Source: Haliotis asinina (taxonomy: Eukaryota; Mollusca; Gastropoda; Lepetellida; Haliotidae). From it: 64,000 nt of DNA. The stretch covers positions 12,667,001-12,731,000 of the forward strand of contig NC_090295.1 in assembly GCF_037392515.1 (NCBI RefSeq), read 5' to 3'. The notes beneath the pieces were generated by a model. That model saw nothing but the letters and a program-made list of their open reading frames with translations. It was not told the origin of the DNA and made no database searches. This document shows, one piece after another, positions 12,033 through 24,217 of the stretch. The translations under genes and the position numbers were made by a program. Each line of letters begins with the position of its first letter. Position 1 is the stretch's first letter.

Positions 12033-12820
12033 GAGGAAGGTCAATCAATCAGTTCAGTTTATTTCAAGTTGGGTCGAGCTGTGCTTTGGGCATGCTCCTC
12101 GCTCTTCCCTGAATCAGATCATCTGTCAGGCCTCCATGGCGAGATGTCCACACAGGATACATGACTCTAAGTTTACTGTGATAGGTAGTCCTATTCAGCA
12201 GGATAAATGCTGTATTTACACTTAAGGACCTAATACAGATTTTCCGAGTGTGACGTGCGTGACAAGAATGGTAGGCACGGGTCATGCAACCATTCAAAAC
12301 TGTGACACAGGAGCAAGTGACTCCAACGAGGAAGAGTCACGCCTCCTTGGAGATTCACGGGAACACAAAACTTCAGGATGTTTCTCTCGTCTACGATCAT
12401 GTATTGGAGGCTTGTCCATAAACGCCAAGAGCATTATTCTTTCTCTATTTGCCTTGCTCGGACACCTGATGTTGTCGCTGGTGTTGCCGATATGGTCGTC
12501 CTCGTTTTATAAAATTGGAAGTGACGTATTTGTAGGACAATTCGTTGATGCCTTTTGGAAGCTTCTGATTCTCTCGGCAGTGTACCTGGGATGGAAGTTT
12601 TTCGACAGAGAGTTGCCGTTGAGACCAACTGTCAGTTTGAAATCTTTGGCGATTTTTGGCTTCACAAGTGCTTTGGCTGGAGCGTTCGTCCTCTTTGCCA
12701 GCCTCCCCGAGAGAACCCCTCCGTATTTGCAGGCAATCATCGGATCTTCTCTGATACCATTTACAGTTATTTGTAGATACATAATACTCAGAAAAGGTAT
12801 GTTGAGAACTGGAGAAGGGT

Positions 12821-13024
12821 GAGTGAGTTTAGTTTTACGCCGCACTCATCAATATTACAGCTACATGGCGGCGGTCTTTAAATAATCGAGTCTGTGCCAG
12901 ACAATCTAGTGATCAACAACATGAGCAGCGATCTATTCAATTTTGATACAATGACGTGTCGACCAAGTCGGCGAGTCTGACTACCCGATACCGCTAATCG
13001 AAGCGACTACAACAAGCATGAAGA
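12821..13024 (-). mobile_element. SINE-B just inside intron 1 of copy 2
   Basis: GTGAGTTTAGTTTTACGCCG, GGCGGCGGTCTTTAAATAAT and GATCAACAACATGAGCAGCG. Also present at the same offset after exon 1 in copies 3 and 4, so it predates their duplication. Confidence 0.85.
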
Positions 13025-14563
13025 TAAATTCTAGCTGCTTGAAAGGGCCAACATGCTTAAAACTACAAATAATTTAGCATATGATGAGCTGAGACTGTGA
13101 GTCAAGGTCAAAATCTCATTCTGTGCACATATATACATTGACTCCTCACACAAGATGCATGCATGCACTTAGATAAGATAATGTGATAGATTACATAATC
13201 CAAATATGGCGATACAATATGTAGGTGCATCTCCTATTCTCGTGGGTTTCCTGTTCTCGCGGTAAACACGTTTTCGGCCGAGATTGCCGATGCGCGATGC
13301 TTTGCGGTTGTTTACATCACTGACCGGTAACTAGGAAGTGGCTCAAGTCTGCGAATGATCAACATTTTGCAGTGTGAGGAATATCGCTGAGTTTTTACCA
13401 ACTTGCATAACTTTTTCCTGCCCTTTCCGACAGAATTCCTCTTCTTACACTTCATAACGTTACTTCCTCGTCATATCGAGAGAATAGGAGATGCCTCATT
13501 AAGTCTGCGGCGGACGACCTTGTTTTTCACCGAGCTCAAGAGTGGTTATGCAATAAGGTATTATGTTCAAATCCGTAACTGCGTTTGCATGTGGGTTGTT
13601 TGTGCCACTGTATGATGGTTGTTACGGTTTGTGTGTTGACTACAGGTGTGCCATTTCAAAATAACCATGGTTTTTATCCTTGTGCTATTGTGTCTCATAG
13701 GCCTACAAAGGATTTACTCTCCACCAGGGTGCGAATTTCTTCTTCTCCAGAGTGAGAATCAATCAACTTTACCTATCAAACATATAACGCGCTTATTGCT
13801 TCGAATATTATTATAAACAAATACCTCATGAGTCGTGTGTTCTACAAGACGATTTGGTACAGCAAAACGAATTCCGATGAACGTAAGAATAAAATGATGA
13901 ACAAATTGCTCCTAGACAGCAATTAGAACGTCACGAACAAAATTTATGTAACACAATTTGGCACCTTAACAATATAACTGAACCGATAAAACTGATTATT
14001 CGACAGATGTTTATATGACGACCTTGCGATAAGACAAATGTTCTTCAAAGATGTCCACTAGATAAACACTTTTAATGGATTCATCTTGTAAAAGCGGTTA
14101 TTCCGTGTATAAATACATTAATTTTATTATAATTGTTAACCATCATTTCAAACTCTATTCTCAACAAATATCAGTGCTATAATATCTGCATCATAGACCC
14201 CTTGCGAAATAAAGACTATCTGATGAACTTCCAGCCTGTATTCCCTATTTTTCCGATACTGACATCAAGTGGTCCAGATGTTAAAATTGTAACTTGTTCC
14301 AGCTATCTTTTATTCTCCTTTCGTCATCACTGAAGTGGCCAAGAGTATGTCAGACTATCTACCTCAAAGCTAGAAAAGTAATTTGCTGTATGTACAGATC
14401 GTTTCGTAATAGTCAGCATATTTCCTTACAAAAACCTCGATGAACGGTGAATTTCTATGGGGTTTAGATGTCCGTCACTTTTCACATTTTTTTATACGTT
14501 TGGACAGGGCAAGATGCAGGAAAAATACAAATGTTAAACAGTACATTTGCACAAATAATACGT

Positions 14564-14564
<1 letters not shown>

Positions 14565-14632
<68 letters not shown>
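14565..14632. repeat. (AC)n microsatellite
   Basis: About 34 uninterrupted AC units in intron 1 of copy 2. Confidence 0.97.
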
Positions 14633-14634
<2 letters not shown>

Positions 14635-15547
14635 CATAACTCTCTTTGTACATCCACATTCTGAAATAACCACCCGACTTTCAAATTATTATTACAGCCT
14701 GAAATATGCCTTACTGCAACCTGTAAATTACGTACTGCACTGCATTCGTTTAATGTTAATCTATTGAGGAAATTACATTGTACTTATGAAAACATTCATG
14801 TATGCACTATCTATGTATGTTGTAATCTAGGAGTTCTAGTACCACATGTATTACTAATTTATTATGTAAAAAGTATGCGGATCTCAAAAAACAAAAAAAA
14901 ACAAAACAAACAAAATAATTACATTGTATCAATTTCAAAAGTCTATCTGTTCTCGGTATAAAAAATACCCAAATCATAACTTCTGACTCAATTTTCATGA
15001 AATGTGTGTTTTCCTTTTCGCTAAGATGTACATATGTTCTTCCTGTCAAGTGTCACGGTTATGCCGTCACAATTAATTGTACTTTGGGTCACATGACCAA
15101 AATACCGAATTAATAAATTGAATTGAACTGAATCAAATGGGTGCCTCCTCTTTGCTGAATTCTACATCTTCACTGGAAGTTTCTCCTGCACGATGTAAAA
15201 TTAGCTCGTACTGGTACTGCCTAGCGTCCAGGTAAAAATGACATCGGGAAGATCTATTGTAGTTTCTCAATCCATGGTCACTGTCAAATTGTTATATATG
15301 ACCAACGAGGAACTCACCGGTAACAGTCACATTTGACGTCATGTCACGTGATACCGCCTCTGCTCATTAACTGTCGGGTGTTTCTTTTTTAATTACTGGC
15401 AAGAAAATTGAAAAACGGATGAAGTTTGTTGAAGAAGCAACTCTAAATCAAAGTAAACGAATGTGGTCTATCCCGTATTTTGCGCTGCGTATTTATTAAT
15501 GGAAATCAATTACTAAACTATCAATCGTAACACATACTATCGATGCA

Positions 15548-15827
15548 TCGTTACTGCCCCAGTACTAGTAATTGAGATGTAACGTATTTAAGTGGCATTT
15601 AGAGAAGAAACATGTATTCGTTACTGCCCCAGTACTAGTAATTGAGATGTAACGTATTTAAGTGGCATTTAGAGAAGAAACATGTATTCAATACTGCCCC
15701 AGTACTAGTAATTGAGATGTAACGTATTTAAGTGGCATTTAGAGAAGAAACATGTATTCGTTCTGCCCCAGTACTAGTAATTGAGATGTAACGTATTTAA
15801 GTGGCATTTAGAGAAGAAACATGTATT
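15548..15827. repeat. 70-bp tandem repeat x 4 (intron 1 of copy 2)
   Basis: Units start at 15548, 15618, 15688 and 15758 and hold CCCAGTACTAGTAATTGAGA and GTGGCATTTAGAGAAGAAAC; they differ only in the first few bases. Confidence 0.95.
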
Positions 15828-16496
15828 CATGTTCGTCCAACTTCAGTTTGACTTTCAAGAACCTCTGAGAAAGTGGGTTTGATCCCAAAACGTAATAGAA
15901 TTTCTACTTTATTGAGAATGAGTAATTATCCTTTATCGAGAAAGTGTAATCCCAAACACAAAACATCCCACTTACAATTCTCTTTTTCCTCGAACAGCTT
16001 ATCCTGACATGGCTGAAGGACATGCAGTCCTAAGACCCGAAGTCCACTGAAAAACAATCGGATCCACAGCTTTCGTTTTCTGTAGGTCAGTTGGATCCAA
16101 ACCTTTTGTATACCCTATAAATAAGAGTATTGTTTTTCAGATATCATTCAGTAGGCTTCAGTTGTTTTGTTGTTTTTTCTTTACCCCGAGCAGCAGCTGT
16201 TTAAGCATCGTCTTTTTACCTTGAACAAGTTATCCGAATGCATTGCAAACCAAATACACTTTTGATGGGAATAACTTATATTGTAGCGAAAGTTTAGGGA
16301 CAACAAATTCTGATCCAGGGCCACAACTATTTATGGTTCTTCTGGGTCCAACATGCCATGGTAGATGTACAGACTTACTATGGAGCAAACATCAGCTACA
16401 CATGTATACATCGCTTTATTCATTAGTACTAATTCACACGTTCGGCTATATTGGCGTTTTTCGACTCATCCGTCCTCTCATGCGTTGTTTCTGTTG

Positions 16497-19446
16497 TGTG
16501 ATGATCTGTTTACTATTGTGTGTGATCATCCTGACAAAGAGATCTTTCTAGTTGGCGACTTGAATGCTCATATGAAGGACTACGTTCCTGATGACAATTT
16601 ATCTCATGTATATGACGCTGATGATTACCCATGTGATACTTTCGATACCCCAAGATCAACTAAAGATATTCATGATCATAATAACTATGGCATTTGGCTA
16701 GTAGAGTTATGCAGCACATATATATAGCATCAACGCTTTAAATGGTCGACTGTTTAATGACACAAGCAGTGAATTTACTTGTGTAACCCATAATGGCACC
16801 AGTCTTGCCCACTACATGCTAGCATCAACAGTCCTTCTCCCCCATTTAATTATTTGGAGTTGGATCTGACGATAAATCATGCCATTTGCCTGTTTACTGT
16901 ACTTTGGATCTTGATACTGGGTTTTTGTCTGAACCTGATAAGGAGCAGTCTTCACCACAGAATGACACCCAGAATGACACCCGTAACTTGGTACAAGTAC
17001 TTATGACACAGAGATTCAGACTATAATTTTCTACGTACATTATCAAGGAATCTCGATACATCTCTAAATACACTATGTAATCTTATAACCACTAACACAG
17101 ACCATGTACTATCTTCCTGAGTAAATGTCATACATAATGCAACAAATCAAACAAAGCAAGTTTATAAAGGTATTAGCTCACAGAAATATTGTACACGACC
17201 ACTATGGTGAGATGATGAATTAGAAAGAATTGAGTATGAAACACATGCAGCACTACATGCACGCAGGGACCGTGCGACATTAACGTTTACCTACAACACC
17301 GTCACACTTTCAAGCAACTATTTAAGAGGAGAAAAGGAAATATTTACAAACACAAAAAGATAAATTAATTGCAGCTAAATCAGGCCCTAGACAGTTTTGG
17401 AAACTTATTAAACTTAATAGAATGTCCAGCTGCATTTCCCAGCAAATAACTTGTAAGCAATTTATGCGAAATGGTACTACAAGGGAGATCCTATCGAAGT
17501 AGTTTCATCCTATCGTTACTTGGGTTTAACGTTTACTCTGAAACTTGCCTGGAGTAAGATCTTATTGTAAAACTATCAAATCTGTTCATCTTGCTTTCTG
17601 GAAATATTTTCTTAAAGTCAACAAATCTACTTCATCAAAACAATGGTATGATCACTTCCAAACACTACTCACTGCAGACAACATTAGTCAGCTCCAACAC
17701 AGTCAACAGTCTACTGACACCCAATCCTCTACAGGTACACTCAACCAGTCTATAACACAAGAGGAAGTTATGTCTCACATTAAACTGTTAGCAAACAATA
17801 ACTCACCCTGACTAGATGGTATTGAAGACGAATTCCTTAAAGCTTGTAAAGACTATATTATACCTATTTCTTATAAGATTATATAATCGCATACTCAATA
17901 CTGGTCATTTTCCAAGTGCATGGGGTAAAAGCATTATATGTCCATTATTTAAATCAGGTAACAAATCAGATACAAACAACCACAGGGGCATTTCACTCAT
18001 TGACTTACTGTGTAAAGTATTCACTTCAAGACCGAACACGAGGCTGCAGACATGGTGTGATGAAAATAATGTGCCAGATGACTTTCAAGCAGGTTTTAGA
18101 CCTGGCTATTCTACTGTAGACCACATATTTACCCTTAATGCTATTGCAACAAAATATTCATGCAAAAATGGGATATTTTACTGTTTATATATTGACTTCT
18201 GTAAAGCATTTGAACACCATATTCTCTTAAATGCTTTGAAACATGTTGGCGTGTTAGGTAAATATTTCAACATCGTATCATCCATGTACGGCAGTCTGTC
18301 ACCCTGTGTGAGAACAAGCACTGGTCTGTCTCAATCATTTGCTTGTAATATCGGTACCCGCCGGGGTTGTATATTAAGTCCTCAAATGTTTAATCATTCA
18401 TTAATCATTTATATACGTTATTGGATGATGAAGGTGGCAGATGGGTGTTTATTTCACACACGGTGTAGATGACTTGGATGCCTTAATATTTGCAGATGAT
18501 GTTTCTGCTCTGGCAGATAGTTGTAACCAGTTATAGTTGAAGATAAATGCTCTAGAACTGGTTTGCAATAATACAGGTATGTGTGTAAATTTGAAGAAAA
18601 CTAAGGTTGTATGTAGACAGGGAGGTCCACCTAGGTCTTATGCGAAATGGTACTACAAGGGAGATCCTTTTGAAGTAGTTTCATCCTATCGTTACTTGGG
18701 TTTAACGTTTACTCCGAAACATGCCTGGAGTAAGATCTTATTGTAAAACTATCGAATCTGTTCATCTTGCTTTCTGCAAATATTTTCTTAAAGTCAACAA
18801 ATCTACTTCATCAAATATGGTTTTAGGAGAATGTGTTAGGTATCCACTACAGCGTGTGTACACACCAAAGGTTATTAAGGTTGGAGATTCAAAGGCTTTC
18901 ATGTCTATTTTCAAACAGCGGTTATGTGATAATTTTACAGCAGGCATGATACTCCTCTCTGGAGTCTACACCTAAATGTTATCTCTACAAATCGTACAAA
19001 TCTTTGTTGGATGTTGAAAAGTACTTATGTTGTTATTTACCTCTTCATGTAAGAACTGCTATTTCCAGATTTAGATGTTCAAACTTTAAAACTGCCATAG
19101 ATAACAGGAAGATACACTAATATTGATAGACATCTAAGGTTGTGTAGCTACTGCAAAAAGTATAATGAAAATGCCACTGAGGATGAATATCTTATTTTGC
19201 TGGGATGCGCAGATATTAGAAAGAAATACCTTGGCAATACTCTAAAGAAACCACGCAACCTTACGTCTGTTGGTAACATTGTAAAAGATTCCAACAAAAA
19301 CACTCTATATAATGTTGGACATTCCCTCTATCATGTTGAGAAGAGGATCGACTATTAACATGTTCAGTGACTGAAATTGAATTATGTTTGTATTTTGGGC
19401 CTGAGGCCTCTATACTGAATAAAAAATGTCTGTCTGTCTGTCTGCC
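16497..19446 (+). mobile_element. LINE (APE-type non-LTR retrotransposon), 5'-truncated
   Basis: Starts inside the endonuclease domain (FLVGDLNAH near 16545). A reverse transcriptase follows, with motifs QAGFRPGYSTVDHIF (near 18090), YIDFCKAFE (near 18190), GTRRGCILSP (near 18355) and FADDVSALADS (near 18490), then the post-RT region YRYLGLTFTPKHAWSK and a Cys-rich C-terminus. Several stops and shifts show it is dead. The 3' end is AATAAAAAATG plus a short TCTG run. It is flanked by the 11-bp target duplication TGTTTCTGTTG (16486-16496 and 19447-19457). It lies in intron 1 of copy 2; copy 3 has the empty site at 30303-30313. Clade not settled (Jockey/I-like). Confidence 0.9.
17464..17640 (+). 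repeat. Internal duplicate of LINE post-RT segment
   Basis: Near-copy of 18639-18814, holding the YRYLGLTFT and KVNKSTSS coding blocks, placed before the RT domain where the endonuclease-RT linker should be. Confidence 0.8.
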
Positions 19447-20054
19447 TGTTTCTGTTGCAGCCAGTTTAATGAGACAAGCGGTGTAACTCTCGTTTGCAAG
19501 AGTTGACACAAAAACATATAATCATAAATATAAACGAAATATGATTAATCACACTATATAACGCTATGTTCTATCGCAAAACATGCACAAAGGCGTGGAA
19601 AATGGTTCGTTAAATAACTGCTTTTCAGGTGTGAGCTTGAGAAGAGCTGTTTGCATAATAATTGCAATGATCGGACTCTTTATTTCAATGGAGCCTCGCA
19701 TCTGGGGCTTAAAGGGAAGCAGTGGAACCGGAAGTAGCAAAGAAAGTGACACAGTGGTCTCCCCTGTTGGACGTATTCTTTGGCCCCTTTCATTTTGCTT
19801 AACAGAGTCATCACAGAGAAGGAACTGAAACGCCCACATGTTAGCTATACTTCTTTCAAATTTTATTCCAGTTTTACATTGGGTGTGTGCATGACAATGA
19901 GAGTTCAACTGAAGGACATTGAGGGACAATGAGTTCTGTCTATGGTCGTTCATGCCCAGCAATGCCCTTGCATTGAGCCGCGTTCGAAATTTCGACGTGT
20001 GTCAAAAGCCATTGTTCGTCCTCTCAGTGATTATTGTTTTGGTATCCGCATTTA

Positions 20055-20252
20055 TAAACTTGTCGTAAGTGGTGACTAACGAGGTCGGGTGGACAGGATA
20101 GCCGTTTTGGTTGACCCCACATGTCATCGTATCACAGTTGCGAAGATCAATGCTCATGCTCAGTGGATTTTCTGGTCCAGACTAGATTATTTACGGACTA
20201 CCGCCATGTATCTGATATATTGCTGAGTGCAGCGTAAAACAACAAACAAACG
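20055..20252 (+). mobile_element. SINE-B in intron 2 of copy 2
   Basis: CTTGTCGTAAGTGGTGACTA through ATTGCTGAGTGCAGCGTAAA. Copy 3 keeps only a remnant near 30930-31015. Confidence 0.8.
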
Positions 20253-20309
20253 GAAACGGATAAACAGAATGAATACGATTGACAAACATAATTATCACAA
20301 AGGTTCAAA

Positions 20310-20392
20310 AGGTGGGGTAGCCTAGTAGTTAAAGCATTCCCTCGTCACGCCCACGCCCGAGTTCGACTGGGTACAAAGTGTGAATCCTTCGG
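20310..20392 (+). mobile_element. SINE-A head fragment
   Basis: GGTGGGGTAGCCTAGTAGTT and a broken B box; a separate SINE-A tail lies at 20750-20822. Confidence 0.7.
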
Positions 20393-20749
20393 TTTGACAA
20401 ATGTTAGATGAGCCAGCGCAGTGAAAGCGTTTTTGACAAGCAGGTGGGGCAAGTAATCTGGACGAATACACTTGGTTGCTACAGGTAGATTGGCGATTAA
20501 GCACGTGCAATACAAGCGGACCGCGGCATGAAATCAATACCGCTACTGTTTAACACGGGTTTCCCAGAGCGGTTTAGTACAGCAAAACACCATCACGACA
20601 CGATTCACACGAGGAAATTGAACTTTTCAATATTTGGACGACAACCTGTTTCCCTCTTGTTCAAATGGAACGTTCTGGAAGGCGTTCCCATATATGCAAA
20701 TTGGGGTCTTTTGTCAGGTCGTGGCTCATCTAATACTTGTCAAGCAGTA

Positions 20750-20822
20750 TTTCTGGTGTCCCCCGCTATGAATTTGCTGGAATATTGCTAAGAGCGGCCT
20801 AAAACCTTACTCACTCACTTAC
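20750..20822 (+). mobile_element. SINE-A tail
   Basis: TTTCTGGTGTCCCCCGCTAT to TCACTCACTTACTG; the same remnant is at 31166-31243 in copy 3. Confidence 0.75.
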
Positions 20823-22149
20823 TGACCACCCTTATCTATCATGACACCGGGTAGCGTTACGCGGGTGCAAACTGTTGGGATGTGTTTCGCTGTTAAATTT
20901 TGCAGACCTGAACGTTCTCACAAAATATATTTTTCTCAAGTTTGTCTTCAGAAATCTTCTTTAGGATTTCTTATCTTCAATAGTAACGAATTTTTGGGTT
21001 GTTTTGTTTTTTTCACACATATCTTACGATTTCTGATCGAGTCTTAGTGACTTTTGCAACTGCAAGTCGAGGTGTCCAGTATCCCAAATCAACTTTATAA
21101 GGAATTAATTTCACGTTTTAATCAATGTTATAAAGAAGAATGCTGTTTTAGCGCGAAAAAGAAGGCACATCTAAATCACTGACTTGGTCTAATGTAACAG
21201 AAACAGAAATTGCTGCAACGGAAATTCATTCATTTCCATAGATAATTCAAGGTCGCAAAAGTGGAATTGACGGGGCACAATTTCTAAAATCTTGCTCATA
21301 AATCGGAACAGGACGTTGCTATTAATGTATCTGTGGTGTCTAAAGATGATCAGAATGTTTCAGGTTATAACTGGAGGTGATTTATACTGATTATAAAATG
21401 TTCACATTTCGTCTGTTTCATGTCAGGACATTGTCGACTGGATCATCCTAAGTGGTCAAGTATATTGTGGTGATGTTTGTCCCATGTTTTAAATTCCACC
21501 ATGAAGCGTATGTTTGCACCTCCTGTAATATTGAACATGTTATGTTTTAGGCCCATACTGTGAATTTTCTTGTGTACTCTCAGCTATCGGCCTTGGTGTT
21601 TGTCGCACTTATGTTCTGGGTTGACCTAATTCCTGGATTTGGAATGGTAAGCACTTTGCATTATCCATTTACCAAGAAAACCAAGATATCTTTAATTAAA
21701 ACCACAAGCACTAGGATCTATGGAAACCGTGATGGGACATCGTTACATTATCGCATTGTCGCGTTGACCCTATTTCAAAAGCAAGCAAAAAGATGGAAAA
21801 TTAACTACAATGCGGCCTCGCGACATTTCGACCATATTTCACATTGTCACATTTTGAAAAAAATACGTGTCTGTTGATCTACAGGGCGACATACGACATA
21901 GCGACAATTTTCTTTGCATTGTCACCCCATCTAAGAAGGTAAAAATGCCTAAAACTTCATAACAATGTCATTAAAATTACCGCGAAAATACTAAGATCTC
22001 GTTAAAATTACCTCGAGCACTAAATTCTGGTTTAAACGTGATTGCAGAAATGGCATTTTGTTTCTGTTGAAAAAGACTGTCTTTCACACCGGTATTTCAT
22101 TGAAACAACATTTTGTTCACTCCTTATTAATTCTTTGTTTACAACCCGT

Positions 22150-22413
22150 GAAGGTCTACCCGGGGTAGAATAGGCCTTCAGCAACCCATGCTTGCCATAA
22201 AAGGCGACTCAGCTTGTCGTAAGAGGCGACCAACGGGATCGGGTGGTCAGGCTCACTGACCTGTTTGACACATGTCATCGGTTCCCCATTGCGCAGATCG
22301 ATGCTCATGTTGTTGATCACTGGATTGTCTGGTCCAGACTCGATTATTTACAGACCACCGCCATATAGCTGGAATATTGCTGTGCGGCGTAAAACTAAAC
22401 TCACTCACTCACT
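22150..22413 (+). mobile_element. SINE-B, near full length (~260 bp)
   Basis: Head GGTAGAATAGGCCTTCAGCA, a doubled GTCGTAAGAGGCGACC block, AGATCGATGCTCATGTTGTT, GTCTGGTCCAGACTCGATTA and a GCGGCGTAAAACTAAACTCA tail. Reference example of SINE-B. In intron 3 of copy 2. Confidence 0.88.
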
Positions 22414-22439
22414 TTGTTTACAGTGAAGAACCCCCATGA

Positions 22440-22875
22440 TGCCTGTTGAGCAGCAGTGGAAGACTTAAAAATAACTCAACAATTTTCAAAGCTCATGTAG
22501 TTTTACTTGCATACCTTTGAATCAACGAAATACTTCAACGTCACTATATCCCCCAACATGTCCTGATTTGACACGATACGACACGATATAGACAACGGTC
22601 TGAACGGTCCTTATGTGACCACTGAACCACCATGTGGTATAAATTGAAGTTCTTATTTGACTTCTAACAACTGTGCCCTGATTTGGCACTATATACGAGA
22701 CAGTCACCGACAGCGTGGCTGCCTTATCGAAAACATATCTCAAGTCTCTCTGCTCAGTGTCCGTGCACACCGATGTAGGCGTCTGCGCGTCATGCACGTT
22801 TTTCACGAATCGCTGTCCACCGTGTTCAAGTGGTGCGTTCGTGCGAATGTTTTGGGTTCGTTCGGACCTTCTGTC
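22440..22875. other. ~430-bp insertion specific to copy 2 intron 3
   Basis: The flanks match copy 3 around 33010-33050, but this block is absent there. Its 118-codon minus frame has no family resemblance. It holds the repeated word TGACACGATACGACACGATA; class unknown. Confidence 0.45.
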
Positions 22876-23194
22876 CAATACCCAGTCCTTATGCGAACGA
22901 AATGTGATGGAGTATTGTTTCAGGACAATACTAGTAAATTAAATATCATATATAGTTCCCTAGTCGTAATCAAAATAGGTTCTTTGGCGTGATGAATAAA
23001 TGTCTTCAACACTCGCTTAATCACCTCACCTTAAAAATCAAAATGGTGAAATCACATTCAATGTTGCTTTTTTCTTTTTGTGCTTAGTAGACACCTGGAA
23101 AAGAATGTACTGACACTTGTACTTTTCATGGGCTTTCCATATGCGTTTCCATCAGAATATTTCTCCTGTATATGGGGTGGGTGGGATACCCTTA

Positions 23195-23300
23195 AAAATG
23201 AAATCGATCTCTCGAGAACCGGATACAATGTGTAAAGCCTATTTCTGTTGTCCCTTATCATCATATTGATGGAATATTGATAAAAGTGGCGTACAACTAA
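23195..23300 (+). mobile_element. Decayed SINE-A tail, seed of the 106-bp unit
   Basis: ACAATGTGTAAAGCCTATTT to AAAAGTGGCGTACAACTAAA is recognisably SINE-A, its 3' part overlapping the 106-bp unit. Confidence 0.7.
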
Positions 23301-23352
23301 ATACACGCATATATCTGTATATGGACAGGGTTCTTTCGCTTCCGTTGATTTA
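23248..23352. repeat. Single unamplified counterpart of the 106-bp unit (copy 2)
   Basis: One unit in intron 3 of copy 2, directly after retroposon-derived sequence and about 25 bases before the exon 4 acceptor. It shows the state before amplification. Confidence 0.85.
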
Positions 23353-23877
23353 CCCAACACATTGGTTTCTTTTACAGGCCGACTCTTTCCAGGAACTGTT
23401 ACGCCGCGTTTCTTTGGGCATGCGCTGTAGTGTCTCCACGGCCACATCCTGCCAACACCTGTCAATGAAAGTATTTCTGATGATATCATCTTTCATCGTT
23501 GGATACCTGTTTCATTTTCTGCTGATCAAGCATGCTGAGGGAGCAATCCTTGCATCTTTGGTTCAAGCCATGAGAACCCCCATTGCATCTATTCTCTGGA
23601 CGCTGTATCATTACAACGAGGATTTAGATTTACTGTACTGGTCCCCGGAGTTCAACATAACCACGTGTTTTTTGATAGGCGGACTAATTATTGTAATGCC
23701 AGCTATGCTTGTTTATAACTACTTCAGCAATGAAGAAATGAAAAGTGTGTGTATAAGGGAACGACAGCTGATTGTAACCGGCAATGAAAACATCAACTCA
23801 TAGTTTGGAATCGATCAATATAACATGTGTGTTTGGTCAGAGGTTTACTGAACGTTATACCCTACCCCTTATTTTAG

Positions 23878-24103
23878 GCGTGCAATAGTAGCCTTGTGGG
23901 TAAAGCGTTCGGTCGTCAAGGGTCGTCCGGGTTCGATCGCCCACATAGGTACAATGTGTGATGCACATTTCTGGTGTCCTTGGTGCTTTTGCTGTGATAT
24001 AGTTTACGGCGGCGTAACACTACACTCACTCACTCACTCACTCACACACTCACTATTGCTATGATGTAGTTAGAGGCGGCGTAAAACTAAACTCACTCAA
24101 TGC
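23878..24103 (+). mobile_element. SINE-A with duplicated tail, in the copy 2 3' region
   Basis: TAGCCTTGTGGGTAAAGCG, GGGTTCGATCGCCCAC and a tail repeated twice (24003-24045 and 24052-24103). The doubled tail is shared with copy 3 (38598-38735); copy 4 has one tail. Confidence 0.8.
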
Positions 24104-24173
24104 GCCATACTTTTGAGTGACCCTCTCAATACCGTGCTATTATATGCCGACGACCTTGTATCCCACTGTGTGA

Positions 24174-24179
24174 AATAAA
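24174..24179 (+). promoter_or_regulatory. Poly(A) signal, inferred 3' end of copy 2
   Basis: AATAAA in a segment shared by the 3' flanks of copies 2, 3 and 4. It lies 371 bases past the stop, after a retroposon tail that would be part of the 3' UTR. Confidence 0.4.
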
Positions 24180-24217
24180 GCATATGGACTTGATATGTGT
24201 CAGATATAATATATATA

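Larger units (their letters stand above)
9563..12267. other. Intergenic, upstream of copy 2
   Basis: 9563-10263 shows nothing recognisable. 10700-11240 aligns with 26470-26900 (CTATCCTGAC, ATCACATTA, CAAGCTCCAGTCACC), marking the left part of the recent duplication unit. The rest holds the listed SINEs. Confidence 0.6.
13025..16485. other. Intron 1 of copy 2 before the LINE
   Basis: 13025-13520 aligns with 28570-29010 in copy 3 (GATGCGCGAT, AACTAGGAAGTGGC, TTCCTCGTCAT). The rest is AT-rich unique DNA plus the (AC)n and 70-bp repeats. Confidence 0.6.
12268..23803 (+). pseudogene. CRT-like transporter, copy 2 (frameshifted in exon 2)
   Basis: Exons 12268-12796, 19629-19839, 21551-21646 and 23378-23803 match copies 3 and 4 exon for exon with intact GT-AG sites. 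Exon 2 lacks 22 bases present in both sister copies, between TTTTGCTT and AACAGAG near 19800; this removes part of helix 6 and shifts the frame so that translation stops in exon 2. Exons 1, 3 and 4 remain open, so decay is recent or the locus may give a truncated product of about five helices. Intron 1 is swollen by a LINE (16497-19446). The first ATG of the conserved frame (MVGTGHATIQ) is taken as start; an upstream GTG in frame is not a plausible eukaryotic start. Alternatives: polymorphic null allele, or assembly error over the 22 bases. Confidence 0.8.

Noticed and set aside
12250-12267. GTG starts upstream of the conserved ATG in copies 2-4
   Set aside because: The upstream residues differ between copies, whereas MxGTGHATIQ is conserved, so the ATG is preferred.
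22522-22878. 118-codon minus frame in copy 2 intron 3
   Set aside because: It lies in an insertion absent from copy 3, with no family resemblance.
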